Positions 7,034 to 15,206 of a stretch of DNA of 24,745 nt are shown here, in pieces. How positions within the stretch are numbered: the stretch's first letter is position 1; the number at the start of each line of letters is the position of its first letter. Source of the DNA: Geobacillus icigianus (GTDB taxonomy: Bacteria; Bacillota; Bacilli; Bacillales; Anoxybacillaceae); contig NZ_JPYA01000038.1 in NCBI RefSeq assembly GCF_000750005.1, forward strand, positions 1 through 24,745. The letters run 5' to 3'. Under the pieces are notes generated by a model. The model saw only the letters and a program-made list of their open reading frames with translations, searched no databases and had not been told where the DNA came from. The translations under genes and the position numbers were made by a program.

Positions 7034-8516
7034 CCGCCCGCCGCTTCAGCCAAGCATCCATGGCCTCAATATCGTGGGAAAACACGCGGTCCGCCACAAT
7101 GGAAGGAACGATGCGGCGCGCCTCGTGGTAAAACTGCCTCGTTGACACAGCCAGTCGCTCGACGCCGCGCGCTTCGACAGCTTGCAACGCGCAAATGAGC
7201 TCAATCGCCAGCACCTTTCTTGCGTTTTGCACGATCATGTACGCATGGCGGGCGGCGGTCGTCCCCATGCTGACATGATCTTCTTGGTTGGCCGATGACG
7301 GAATGGAATCGACGCTGGCGGGATGAGCGAGCGTCTTGTTTTCCGATACGAGCGACGCCGCGACGTATTGCATAATCATCGCCCCCGACTGCAAACCGGG
7401 CTGCGGGCTTAAAAACGGCGGCAAGCCTTCGTTCAAATGCGGATTTACGAGCCGCTCGATGCGGCGCTCGCTCATGTTGGCCAGCTCCGCCACCGCGATT
7501 TTCAACAAATCCATGGCGATCGCTACCGGCTGGCCGTGAAAGTTGCCGCCGGAAAGAACGTCCCCGTTCGCAAAGATGAGCGGATTGTCGGTGGCGGCGT
7601 TCATTTCAATTTCGAGCGTTTCTTTCACATAGCGGAGCGCCCTGAGCGACGCCCCGTGCACTTGCGGAATGCAGCGGATCGAGTACGCATCTTGCACGCG
7701 CCGCTCCCCTTGCCTTGTGGTCAGCTGGCATCCAGCGAGATAACGGCGCATTCGTTCCGCCACCTCCGCCTGTTCCGGAAATCCGCGGGCTTCGTGGATG
7801 CGGGCGTCAAAGGCATCGGTCACGCCATAAAGCGCCTCGACCGTCAATGCGGCGATCCGCTCGCTGTCGTAAGCGAGCTGTTCCGCGGCTAAGCAAGCCA
7901 AAATTCCGACGGCCGTCATCGCCTGCGTCCCGTTAATGAGCGCCAACCCTTCCTTCTCTTTCAGGGAGAGCGGCGGAATTCCCGCTTGCGAAAGCGCTTG
8001 GGCGGCAGGCATCCGCCGGCCTTGATACATCACTTCCCCTTCGCCGACAAGCGCCAGCGCCACGTGAGCCAGCGGCGCCAAATCGCCGCTCGCGCCGAGG
8101 GAACCTTGCTGGGGCACGATCGGGTGAATGCCGGCGTTCAAAAACGTAAGCAGCTGCTCAATAACCGCCGGCCGCACGCCGGAATACCCTTTTAACAAAG
8201 CATTCGCCCGCAACAGAAGCAGCGCCCGCACCACTTCCTCGGCAAACGGCTCGCCGACCGCACAGGCGTGTGAGCGGAGAAGGTTGATTTGCAGCTGCTC
8301 AAGGTCGCTTCCTTCAATGCGCACATCAGCGAGTTTGCCAAAGCCCGTATTCACCCCATAGATCGTTCGTCCGCTCGCAATCGCTTGTTCCACTGCCGCT
8401 CGGCTTTTTCGAACCGCTTCCATGCTCTCTAAAGCGGCCGCCACTCGTTCCCTCCCGTAAACGACGCGTCTTGCCTCGTCAAGCGTTAACGAATGCCCGT
8501 TCAACACGATCATCAT
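6999..8516 (-). CDS. hutH: Histidine ammonia-lyase HutH
   Basis: Converts L-histidine to urocanate and ammonia in the cytosol, the first step of histidine degradation. At 505 aa the length is normal. The MIO prosthetic group forms from Ala-Ser-Gly at 142-144 in [14 protein letters not shown], and YGVNTGFG (53-60) carries the conserved active-site Tyr. The start is ATG 8516 (a second ATG follows at once), with AAAGGGGA about 6 nt upstream. It follows hutP, with a HutP site and terminator between. The last residues (about [10 protein letters not shown]) come from sequence that also encodes the tail of another gene, so the native C-terminus may be altered, though the catalytic core is complete. 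No hutU, hutI or hutG follows, so histidine use would need those genes elsewhere. Confidence 0.95.
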   Translation of the reverse strand: MMIVLNGHSLTLDEARRVVYGRERVAAALESMEAVRKSRAAVEQAIASGRTIYGVNTGFGKLADVRIEGSDLEQLQINLLRSHACAVGEPFAEEVVRALLLLRANALLKGYSGVRPAVIEQLLTFLNAGIHPIVPQQGSLGASGDLAPLAHVALALVGEGEVMYQGRRMPAAQALSQAGIPPLSLKEKEGLALINGTQAMTAVGILACLAAEQLAYDSERIAALTVEALYGVTDAFDARIHEARGFPEQAEVAERMRRYLAGCQLTTRQGERRVQDAYSIRCIPQVHGASLRALRYVKETLEIEMNAATDNPLIFANGDVLSGGNFHGQPVAIAMDLLKIAVAELANMSERRIERLVNPHLNEGLPPFLSPQPGLQSGAMIMQYVAASLVSENKTLAHPASVDSIPSSANQEDHVSMGTTAARHAYMIVQNARKVLAIELICALQAVEARGVERLAVSTRQFYHEARRIVPSIVADRVFSHDIEAMDAWLKRRAVSSCSNSGASV

Positions 8517-8542
8517 TTCATCCCCTTTCGTTCATGTCCAAA

Positions 8543-8585
8543 CACAAAAAGAGGCGCCCCTGCCGTTTCCGGCAAGATTCGCCTC
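8543..8585 (-). terminator. Rho-independent terminator in the hutP-hutH leader
   Basis: On the minus strand GAGGCG (8585-8580) pairs with CGCCTC (8556-8551), with an inner TGCCG/CGGCA hairpin (8574-8570/8565-8561) and a GAAA loop. It is followed by TTTTTGTG. It lies 35 bp before hutH, exactly where the B. subtilis hut operon has its HutP-regulated terminator. Confidence 0.85.
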
Positions 8586-8602
8586 CTCATGACTCATTGC
8601 TT
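8583..8602 (-). promoter_or_regulatory. Candidate HutP RNA-binding site (NAG triplets)
   Basis: The minus-strand transcript reads AAG-CAAT-GAG-TCAT-GAG-GAG just before and into the terminator. NAG triplets with 4-nt spacers are the known HutP recognition pattern. HutP with L-histidine and Mg2+ would prevent the terminator from forming. The regulator gene hutP is immediately upstream. Confidence 0.7.
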
Positions 8603-8642
8603 TAGGCGGATCCGTCTCTATCGAATGGCCCGAGCCGCCGCG

Positions 8643-9092
8643 TTATATATGATTGATGCCGAGCCCAACCGCCTCGTGCTCGAACCCGCGCACCGGGGCC
8701 CCAATCGTCCCGTACAAGGCGACGGCGATCCACTCTCCTTCTTTTGGCCCTTCATACGGTGTGCCGCGCACGACGGCGAAACGAAGGCCGGCCGTTCTTA
8801 ACAAATCTCCTAGCTCCATCTGCCCCCTCGTCACACCGTGCACCGCCTCTAAAATCGCATGATACAAGGCGTGCATATCGCGGTACAAGCCGCCGTCAAC
8901 CACTCCATGCCGTTTCGCCGCCGTCTCGATCGCCGCGACGATTTTTTGCGGCTCCATCGCCCCGACGCGCCCTTGGCAATAGCGCCAGGCGAGCGACTCA
9001 AGCTGATGAAGGACCGGGCCTTCCTCCCCTTCGTCAAGCATCGCCAGCCAAAGCGACAAGCGGCCGATGCGCGCCGATTTTTCGTTTCCCAT
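8643..9092 (-). CDS. hutP: HutP, histidine-responsive antiterminator
   Basis: An RNA-binding regulator (149 aa; B. subtilis HutP is about this length) that, with L-histidine and Mg2+, binds NAG-rich hut mRNA and allows readthrough into hutH. The family core is clear: RIGRLS (8-13), AAIETAAK (53-60), [17 protein letters not shown] (74-90), [18 protein letters not shown], and the C-terminal GINHI. Metal/histidine ligands correspond to His74, His78 and His139. The start is ATG 9092 with GGGAG 8 nt upstream. A good sigma-A promoter lies 30 bp further up. It is the first gene of the transcript, followed by the terminator and binding site and then hutH. Confidence 0.95.
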   Translation of the reverse strand: MGNEKSARIGRLSLWLAMLDEGEEGPVLHQLESLAWRYCQGRVGAMEPQKIVAAIETAAKRHGVVDGGLYRDMHALYHAILEAVHGVTRGQMELGDLLRTAGLRFAVVRGTPYEGPKEGEWIAVALYGTIGAPVRGFEHEAVGLGINHI

Positions 9093-9121
9093 GCTCGATG
9101 CTCCCGTTTGTCTTTTTTTCT

Positions 9122-9151
9122 ATTGTATGACAGTGGGAAATATGGAGTCAA
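9122..9151 (-). promoter_or_regulatory. Sigma-A promoter of hutPH
   Basis: On the minus strand TTGACT (9151-9146), 18-bp spacer, TACAAT (9127-9122). It lies about 30 bp upstream of the hutP start codon. Confidence 0.75.
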
Positions 9152-9198
9152 CCGTTTTTTCCATATTTTAGCACGATGACTTGTTATCGGAATAAAGG

Positions 9199-9273
9199 CC
9201 TATGATCAGAAGGGATGGCAAGTGAGGTTGTTTTCCCCCGGTGGTTGATGGATGTTTCCTAACCGATCATAGG
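9199..9273. repeat. Inverted repeat between hutP and the SPFH remnant
   Basis: CCTATGATC (9199-9207) and GATCATAGG (9265-9273) form a perfect 9-bp inverted repeat with a 57-bp spacer in the divergent intergenic region. It may be an operator pair or a chance match. Confidence 0.4.
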
Positions 9274-9376
9274 AAAGCAGCGAATGGCTGAAAACCACAA
9301 TAATACTCGATTTACATTTTATTGAATGTATGATATCATAAGAATATCAAATTAATATGAATTAGGGGGACAATCA

Positions 9377-9608
9377 ATGAGGGAACAGAACGCTTGGTAT
9401 CTCGATGGATTCATCGGTATCGGCGGCATCGCTATGCTTCTCATCGCCGGGGTTCTCCTTGGCGCAAATGGCAATCGAACAGCTTGACAAAGAAAACATG
9501 TTAGAGTTAGATGATGAACGGAAAGCGGCGATGGTCAACAACTTGATGGTCGCGATCGTCTCCGAACGAACCACCCAGCCCGTGATCAACACGGGCAGTC
9601 TATATTAA
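9377..9608 (+). pseudogene. SPFH/band-7 protein gene with internal deletion
   Basis: A normal start (ATG 9377 with GGGGGA 7 nt upstream) opens an N-terminus with one transmembrane segment (about residues 10-30: FIGIGGIAMLLIAGVLLGA). This frame then runs into TGA at about 9485. From about 9467 a shifted frame reads AIEQLDKENMLELDDERKAA and ends QPVINTGSLY, which I recognise as the C-terminus typical of Bacillaceae SPFH proteins of about 300 aa. The middle (about 200 codons, the SPFH domain itself) is missing, and the two ends are joined out of frame near 9463-9467. In relatives this gene is followed by the same ribbon-helix-helix gene found here, which supports the assignment. Family recognition is from memory. 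Confidence 0.65.
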
Positions 9609-9623
9609 CGGTTGTGGAGTGCG

Positions 9624-9800
9624 ATGACAAAGAAAAAACCATTCCCTTTGCGCATTGACTATGAGTTGTATGCCGTCTTGGAACAGTGGGCGCAAGAGGA
9701 ATTCCGCAGCGTCAACAGCCATATCGAGTATTTGCTGCGGGAAGCCGCCAAGCGGGCCGGACGACTCGGAAAAGGAAAAACGGATCAAAAAAGAAGCTAG
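9624..9800 (+). CDS. Ribbon-helix-helix (Arc-type) small protein
   Basis: 58 aa. The start is ATG 9624 with GGAG 5-6 nt upstream; an upstream TTG/ATG extension (from 9612) is less likely. After KKK the strand segment PFPLRID is followed by two helices (YELYAVLEQWAQEEF and VNSHIEYLLREAAKRAG), the Arc/MetJ fold, which dimerises to bind DNA through the paired beta strand. Similar genes usually follow SPFH genes in Geobacillus, as here, where the SPFH gene is broken. The sequence does not show whether it is a regulator, an antitoxin or a partner of the SPFH protein. A terminator overlaps its stop codon. Confidence 0.75.
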   Translation: MTKKKPFPLRIDYELYAVLEQWAQEEFRSVNSHIEYLLREAAKRAGRLGKGKTDQKRS

Positions 9801-9828
9801 CTGGCAACAGCTGGCTTCTTTGTTTTTC
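9791..9828 (+). terminator. Rho-independent terminator
   Basis: AAGAAGC..AGCTG pairs with CAGCT..GCTTCTT around a GCAA loop, followed by TGTTTTT. The left arm includes the stop codon of the ribbon-helix-helix gene. Confidence 0.8.
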
Positions 9829-9858
9829 AGTCATGGGCATCTGTTACAGAAATATAAT
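9824..9858 (+). promoter_or_regulatory. Possible promoter of the hydroxylase operon
   Basis: A perfect TATAAT (9853-9858) lies about 145 bp before the xdhC start. No good -35 is present at 16-18 bp spacing, so activation may be needed. A 15-codon frame (9895-9942, MPHPLPPLTALMKVY) and a GGGACGA/TCGTCCC inverted repeat lie in the leader. Confidence 0.35.
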
Positions 9859-10003
9859 GATAGCAGAGCTCTTTTTAAAAAAAGGGACGACCCGATGCCG
9901 CACCCGCTGCCGCCGCTTACGGCCCTTATGAAAGTTTATTGATCGTCCCGCCGCGCTTGCAACAGCGGAGCCACCTTTTTCGCCACGCGGAAGGAGGATA
10001 AGC

Positions 10004-11035
10004 ATGGAAAGCTACTATACTGTGCTCGAAGCGATCGCCGGCGCTCCAAGCGATGGCGTGGTAGCCATCATCATGGACGTTGAAGGCTCGGCCTATCAAA
10101 AAGAAGGGACGTGCATGTGGATTGACGCAAATGGAGAAACGGTCGGGCTGCTGAGCGGCGGATGCCTTGAAGAAGCGGTGGCGGCCCACGCTCGTGACGT
10201 ATTGGTGAGCCGCCAAGCAGCTGCTGTTTCGTTTGATTTGCGGACCGAGGACGATTGGTCTTGGGGGCAAGGCGCTGGCTGCAACGGACTCATCCGCGTT
10301 TGGCTCGAGCCGGTGACAGAGGACACAAAATCGGTCTGGCTGGCGCTCAAACGCTGCCTTGACCGCGGCGAACATGTGCTGATGGCGCGAAGCATCGCTC
10401 ATCCTAAGGAACCGCTGTTTTTCCAAAGCGAAACAGGGGAGCGCTTCGGCGGCTATGCGTCGCCGCCGAGGTCGGAATGGCTCAACGCGCTGCATGGCAC
10501 CCCGTTTTTCCGCGACCGAAACGGGGTGCAGGAAACGGATGACGGCGCGTTTTACATCCAACATTTTTGGCCGAAACCGCGCCTCATCATTTTCGGTGCC
10601 GGCCCGGACGCCCCGCCGCTCGTGTCGGCGGCCAAAGCCGCCGGGTTTTCCGTCACCGTCAGCGACTGGCGCCCGGCGTTTTGCCAGCCATCGCACATCC
10701 CGGACGCCGATGCTTGGGTTCTCGGCTTTCCGCATGAAACGGTGCCGATGCTGCACCTTACTGAACGCGACTTTGTCATTATGATGACCCACCAGTTCGA
10801 GCGCGACCGGGAACTCGTTTCCTTGTTAGCCGACATGCCACTCGCTTATCTCGGTGTGCTCGGTCCGCGGCGGCGCACGGATCGCCTTTTTCCGTCCGGC
10901 TCGGCTCCGCCGTTTGTCCGTTCACCGGTCGGACTGCCAATCGGCGCGCGCAGCCCACAGGAAATCGCCATTAGCATAGTTGCCGAGCTGATCAGCGTTC
11001 TTCGCGGGCGGACGCCGCTGGAGGCCTCCCGATGA
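10004..11035 (+). CDS. XdhC/CoxI-family molybdenum cofactor maturation protein
   Basis: Accessory protein expected to bind and sulfurate the molybdenum cofactor and deliver it to the hydroxylase encoded downstream (family knowledge); cytosolic. 343 aa. The N-terminal CoxI domain carries VEGSAYQKEG (26-35) and SGGCLEEAV (51-59), with GAGCNG at 90-95. The C-terminal XdhC Rossmann domain begins at LIIFGAGPDAPPL (about 194-206). The start is ATG 10004 preceded by GGAAGGAGGATAAGC. It is the first of five genes; its stop overlaps the next start (ATGA). It is equivalent to B. subtilis PucA in position and domain content, but without other purine genes nearby I leave the symbol blank. Confidence 0.9.
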   Translation: MESYYTVLEAIAGAPSDGVVAIIMDVEGSAYQKEGTCMWIDANGETVGLLSGGCLEEAVAAHARDVLVSRQAAAVSFDLRTEDDWSWGQGAGCNGLIRVWLEPVTEDTKSVWLALKRCLDRGEHVLMARSIAHPKEPLFFQSETGERFGGYASPPRSEWLNALHGTPFFRDRNGVQETDDGAFYIQHFWPKPRLIIFGAGPDAPPLVSAAKAAGFSVTVSDWRPAFCQPSHIPDADAWVLGFPHETVPMLHLTERDFVIMMTHQFERDRELVSLLADMPLAYLGVLGPRRRTDRLFPSGSAPPFVRSPVGLPIGARSPQEIAISIVAELISVLRGRTPLEASR

Positions 11036-11685
11036 ACAAGGGCGCCATCGCCGCCGTTTATTTAGCGGCCGGGCAAAGCCGGCGGATGGGGACCGATAAA
11101 CGCGCCTTACCTTGGGGAGACGGGACGCTCGGGGCAGCCGGGCTCAAGGCGGCGCTTCGTTCCTCCCTCTCGCCCGTCATCGTGGTCGTGCCGCCCAATG
11201 ACGCGCTCGCCTGGCTTCCTGACGCGCTGCTTCGCCATGACAAATGCCGCCTTGTCCGCTGCGCCGCCTGTCACCGCGGACAGGCGCACTCTCTCGCCTG
11301 CGGCTTGCGAGCAGCGATGGCAGAAGAGGCGGACGCCGCCGCCGTATTATTGGCCGATCAGCCGTTCGTAACAGCGGAAACGATCGATGCTCTCGCCGCT
11401 CTTTATCGTCGCCATCGCCCGGATTACCTCGCCTTTTCCCGCTCGGGCACGCCGATGCCCCCGGTCATCTGGGGAAAACGGACGTTTCCTTCCCTGCTGG
11501 CGCTTGAAGGGGATGCAGGCGGACGGCAGCTGTTTCACGATCCGCATTGGCGCGGTCTCTTCTGCGAAGGAGACAAGTGGATCGGCATGGACATCGACAC
11601 CTATAGCGACTATGAACGCGGGGTCATGGAACAAAGACGAAAGGAGGAGTCCTTCCATGGCTGTTGGGAAAAGTGTGATCCGTAA
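11032..11685 (+). CDS. MobA/MocA-like molybdenum cofactor nucleotidyltransferase
   Basis: Predicted to attach a nucleotide (probably CMP) to molybdopterin, giving the dinucleotide cofactor used by xanthine dehydrogenase-type enzymes; cytosolic. 217 aa. The NTP-transferase signature LAAGQSRRMGTDK is at 11-23, and the metal-binding LADQPFV (near residue 107) is present. It begins by ATGA overlap with xdhC, indicating translational coupling, and ends 29 nt inside the next gene. B. subtilis PucB and E. coli MocA are the nearest named relatives. MTP:GTP transferase activity (MobA) is less likely, given the company of hydroxylase subunits. Confidence 0.88.
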   Translation: MNKGAIAAVYLAAGQSRRMGTDKRALPWGDGTLGAAGLKAALRSSLSPVIVVVPPNDALAWLPDALLRHDKCRLVRCAACHRGQAHSLACGLRAAMAEEADAAAVLLADQPFVTAETIDALAALYRRHRPDYLAFSRSGTPMPPVIWGKRTFPSLLALEGDAGGRQLFHDPHWRGLFCEGDKWIGMDIDTYSDYERGVMEQRRKEESFHGCWEKCDP

Positions 11686-13984
11686 AGAGGCGCGGGATAA
11701 GGTGACCGGGCGCGCCAAGTACACAAACGATTTCAAACAGCCGGGAATGCTGCACGCCGCCTTGGTGACAAGCCCATACGCCCACGCGCGTATCACCTCC
11801 ATCGCGACAAGCGCCGCGCTTGCCGCCCCCGGCGTCCGCGCCGTCCTGACCGGCGAGGGACTGCCGCTCACCGGTGAAGACATGCGCGACCGCCCGCCGA
11901 TCGCTGCTGATAAAGCGCGCTACTTTGGCGAGGTCGTCGCCGTCGTCGTCGCCGATACGCTCGCCCAGGCCGAACAAGCCGCCCGCCTCGTCCGCGTCGC
12001 TTACGAACCACTGCCAGCGGTCGGCTCGCCGCACGAGGCGCTGAAAGAAGGGGCTCCGCTATTGCATGAACATCTCGACCGCTACGAAAAAAGCAAAACG
12101 ACTCATCCTGAACCAGGAACTAACATCGCCCACCGGACGAAAATCCGAAAAGGCAACATCGAACAAGGCTTTGCCGAAAGCGATGTCATCATCGAAACGA
12201 GCGTCTCTTTCAACCCGTCCGACCACGTAGCGATGGAGACGCGCTGCGCTACAGCGGAAATTGGACTGGACGGCACGATCCGTATCACCGCCTCGTCACA
12301 GTCGCCCTTTATGATCAAAAAGCTGCTCCATACCTATTTTGGAGAAGACACAGGCAAGATCATCGTCCACACGCCGCTTGTCGGCGGCGCTTACGGAGGC
12401 AAAGCTCCGGTGCAGCTCGAGCTGCTCGCCTACCTCGCCGCGAAGGCGGTCGGCGGCCGGAAAGTGAGCGTTTGGAACAGCCGCGAACATGACATGGTCA
12501 CCTCGCCCGTCCATATCGGATTGGAGGCAACGGTCAAAATCGGCGCGACAAACGACGGCGTTTTCAAAGCGATGGAAATTCTCTTTTTGTTTGACGGCGG
12601 CGCTTATTCCGATAAGGCGATTGACGTCAGCCGCGCCGCGGCCGTCGATTGCACCGGCCCATACCATGTCGAACACGTCTGGTGCGACTCGCTCTGCGTC
12701 TATACGAATCGGCCGTATGCGACGCCGTTCCGCAGTTTCGGCCATTGCGAGCAGTCGTTTGCTGTGGAGCGTGCTATTGACGAATTGGCAAAAGCGCTGC
12801 GGCTTGACCCGTGGGACGTGCGGCGCAAAAACGTCATCCGCCCGGGGCATACAACCCCGACGCAAGTGCGGCTCACGAAAAGCAATGTCGGGGATATGGC
12901 GGCCTGCCTTGACCGATTGCGCGAACTGATGCGCTGGGACGAGTGGCAACGCGTCGAGCTTGACGCCTATACTGTGCGGGCCAAAGGCATCAGCGGCGGT
13001 TGGAAAACGTCCACGATTGACACTGACGCGAGTTCCGGCGTCATTTTAACGTTCAATTCAGACGGCAGCGTCAACCTCATTTCCGGCGTCGTCGAAATCG
13101 GCACAGGCACGAAAACGGTGCTCGCGCAAATCGTCGCCGAACGGCTGAACATGAACGTGGACGATGTTCATGTCAAAATGGACATCGATACGCAAACGAC
13201 GCCGGAACATTGGAAAACGGTCGCCAGCCGCGGAACGTTTATGGCCGGGCGCGCGGCTTTGGCCGCCGCCGATGACGCCATCCGCCAGCTGAAAGAGATC
13301 GCCGCCTGCGTGCTGCGAGCCTCACCCGCCGATTTGGAAGTCGGCTTCGGGCGCGTCTTTTTGCGCGACGACCCGGCCATTTTCATCCCAGTAAAAGACA
13401 TTGCCTACGGCTACAAATTTCCCAACGGCAACGCCATCGGCGGACAAGTGATCGGGCGCGGCCACTATATTTTGCGCCACTTGACCCCGCTTGATCCGGA
13501 AACTGGCGCCGGAAAACCGGGGCCGGAATGGGGTGTATGCGCCGAAGGAGTCGAAGTGGAGTTCAACCGCCGCGACTACACGTACCGCGTTGTAAAAGCG
13601 TACGCGGTCATCGATGCCGGCAAGGTGCTCAACCCGAAAGCGGCGCTTGGCCAGGCGATGGGGGCGATGAGCATGGGGCTGAGTTTGGCCAGCCGTGAAG
13701 GGTTTCTTTTTGATCAAGCCCAACGTGTCTTAAACCCGCAGCTGCGCACGTACCGGCTGATCCGCTTTGGCGAACATCCCGTCTACATTGTCGAATTTGT
13801 CGAAACGCCGCAAATCGACGCTCCGTACGGTGCGCGCGGCATCGGCGAACACGGCTTGATCGGCATGCCCGCCGCTTTGGCAAACGCCTTATCGCTTGCC
13901 GCTGGTGTGCCGCTTAACGAACTGCCGCTCGTTCCCGAACTCATTTGGCGGAAACAGAAAGGAGACGGCTATGGTTCCCTTTGA
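11657..13984 (+). CDS. Xanthine dehydrogenase-family molybdopterin-binding (large) subunit
   Basis: Catalytic subunit of a molybdenum hydroxylase, 775 aa from ATG 11657, which has AAAGGAGGAG upstream; the same frame is open further upstream but only as a shadow of the nucleotidyltransferase gene. N-terminal a/b hammerhead domain (about 10-125), then the cofactor-binding domains with GGAYGGK (243-249), PFRSFG (357-362) and the catalytic glutamate in GARGIGEHG (Glu731). It lacks the AYRCSFR active-site loop of true aerobic CO dehydrogenase, so it is not CoxL. The substrate (purine, nicotinate-like or another heterocycle/aldehyde) cannot be read from the sequence. It overlaps its neighbours on both sides (29 and 14 nt). 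It precedes the FAD subunit gene, unlike the FAD-before-Mo order of the B. subtilis puc operon. Confidence 0.92.
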   Translation: MAVGKSVIRKEARDKVTGRAKYTNDFKQPGMLHAALVTSPYAHARITSIATSAALAAPGVRAVLTGEGLPLTGEDMRDRPPIAADKARYFGEVVAVVVADTLAQAEQAARLVRVAYEPLPAVGSPHEALKEGAPLLHEHLDRYEKSKTTHPEPGTNIAHRTKIRKGNIEQGFAESDVIIETSVSFNPSDHVAMETRCATAEIGLDGTIRITASSQSPFMIKKLLHTYFGEDTGKIIVHTPLVGGAYGGKAPVQLELLAYLAAKAVGGRKVSVWNSREHDMVTSPVHIGLEATVKIGATNDGVFKAMEILFLFDGGAYSDKAIDVSRAAAVDCTGPYHVEHVWCDSLCVYTNRPYATPFRSFGHCEQSFAVERAIDELAKALRLDPWDVRRKNVIRPGHTTPTQVRLTKSNVGDMAACLDRLRELMRWDEWQRVELDAYTVRAKGISGGWKTSTIDTDASSGVILTFNSDGSVNLISGVVEIGTGTKTVLAQIVAERLNMNVDDVHVKMDIDTQTTPEHWKTVASRGTFMAGRAALAAADDAIRQLKEIAACVLRASPADLEVGFGRVFLRDDPAIFIPVKDIAYGYKFPNGNAIGGQVIGRGHYILRHLTPLDPETGAGKPGPEWGVCAEGVEVEFNRRDYTYRVVKAYAVIDAGKVLNPKAALGQAMGAMSMGLSLASREGFLFDQAQRVLNPQLRTYRLIRFGEHPVYIVEFVETPQIDAPYGARGIGEHGLIGMPAALANALSLAAGVPLNELPLVPELIWRKQKGDGYGSL

Positions 13985-14807
13985 TTTTGCCTACTATCGG
14001 CCACAGTCGATCGCTGAAGCGACGGCGCTGTTTCTCGAACTGGAACAACAAGGAAAACAGCCGCTCTATTACAGCGGGGGCACCGAGATCCTCACCCTAT
14101 CGCGCCTCGGCTTCGTTTCTACCGCCGCTGTCATTGATATTAAGGAGATTCCCGAATGCCGGGTGCTTGACGCCGACGGGGATCCTCTCGTGCTCGGGGC
14201 GGCGCTGGCGCTCACCGTGCTCGAAGAAACGAATCCGTTCCCTTTGTTGACAAAGGTGGCCAAAGAAATCGCCGATCGGACGGCGCGCAACCAAATTACA
14301 CTCGGCGGCAACTTATGCGGGCAAATTTTTTATCGTGAAATAGCGACTGCGCTGCTCGTTGCAGAAGCAGACATCGTCATCGCCGGGCCAGCCGACATCC
14401 GTCAAGCCCGCATCAATGATTTATTTCATCAACAGCTGCAGCTGGGCCGCGGTGAGTTTGTCGTCCAGTTCAAGGTTGACCGCGCCACCGCCACCCTGCC
14501 CCATTTCCATCGCAAGCGCCGCAAACAAGGTGAAGTCGGCTACCCGCTGGTGACGATTGCAGCGCTGAAACAAGACGAGGCCGTTCGCGTCGCTTTCAGC
14601 GGCATCTGCCCGTTTCCGTTTCGCTCGGCTGACGTCGAGGCGCACCTCAACGACAGGAACCGCCCGATTGGCGAACGGATCCAAGCGGCAATCGCCGCCT
14701 TCCCGCGCCCGATTTTGCATGATATTGAAGGATCGGCAGACTACCGTCTGTTTGTCGCCGCCCAACTGTTGGAAGATGCGCTTCGCGAGTTAGGGGAATC
14801 CATCTAG
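13971..14807 (+). CDS. Molybdenum hydroxylase FAD-binding (medium) subunit
   Basis: Carries FAD and passes electrons from the iron-sulfur subunit to the final acceptor. 278 aa from ATG 13971, with AGGAG about 7-8 nt upstream, inside the 3' end of the large-subunit gene. The PCMH-type FAD motifs are YYSGGTEIL (33-41, usually GGTDL) and RNQITLGGNLCG (106-117). The C-terminal CO_deh_flav_C region follows (about 170-275). Its stop codon TAG (14805-14807) lies within the CTAGAAGG end of the first family A repeat unit. It is separated by that array from the 2Fe-2S gene, which normally sits next to it. Confidence 0.9.
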   Translation: MVPFDFAYYRPQSIAEATALFLELEQQGKQPLYYSGGTEILTLSRLGFVSTAAVIDIKEIPECRVLDADGDPLVLGAALALTVLEETNPFPLLTKVAKEIADRTARNQITLGGNLCGQIFYREIATALLVAEADIVIAGPADIRQARINDLFHQQLQLGRGEFVVQFKVDRATATLPHFHRKRRKQGEVGYPLVTIAALKQDEAVRVAFSGICPFPFRSADVEAHLNDRNRPIGERIQAAIAAFPRPILHDIEGSADYRLFVAAQLLEDALRELGESI

Positions 14808-15187
14808 AAGGCTGGTGAAAAACATTGGTTTCCTTTGGTCGATGAATAAAAGTGTGCAGTGTTGCAAGGCTTTTCTATTTGAGAAACGATGCCAGGAAGC
14901 GGTATACACGATATAATCACCGGCCCCTAGGAGGGCGGTGAAAAATCGTTGTTTGCCTTGATCGATGATGGAATGCTTGAACATAGTGCAACCAGTTTTT
15001 CTACTTGAGAAACGATTCTGAGAAGCGTTTGTGCGAGTAAATCACCGGCCCCCTAGGAGGGCGGTGAAAAACGGCTGATTCCCTTGCTCAATGCGGGGGC
15101 GAAAAGCAGAGGCGATGCAACAAGGGTTTTCTCATTGAAAAATGACAGTCTAAAGCCGTATTCCCGATGAAATCACCAGCCTCTTAG
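14804..15187 (+). repeat. Tandem array of three family A repeats inside the hydroxylase operon
   Basis: Three units begin at CTAG 14804, 14927 and 15053 and end near 15187 (periods 123, 126 and about 131 bp). Each starts CTAG(A/G)AGG(G/C)(C/T)GGTGAAAAA, has a GTGCAAC/GTTGCAA-like block, then TTTTCTA(C/T)TTGAGAAACGAT and ends ATAATCACCGGCC. Unit junctions are therefore themselves palindromes (TCACCGGCC..CTAG..GGGCGGTGA). The array fills the whole gap between the FAD and 2Fe-2S genes. Its last end, TTAGACGGGAGGTG, supplies the ribosome binding site of the next gene. Confidence 0.9.
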
Positions 15188-15206
15188 ACGGGAGGTGCAC
15201 TGCACG

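Noticed and set aside
9926..10792. Long minus-strand frame of 288 codons
   Set aside because: It is antisense to the xdhC gene, whose motifs and coupling to the next gene are clear; long antisense frames are expected in GC-rich genes.
11387..11656. 90-codon upstream extension of the molybdopterin subunit frame
   Set aside because: It overlaps the conserved nucleotidyltransferase gene, and the ATG at 11657 has a strong AGGAGG and matches the family's usual N-terminus.
11657..13984. Aerobic CO dehydrogenase large subunit
   Set aside because: The characteristic AYRCSFR active-site loop is absent; the corresponding position reads TPFRSFGHCE.
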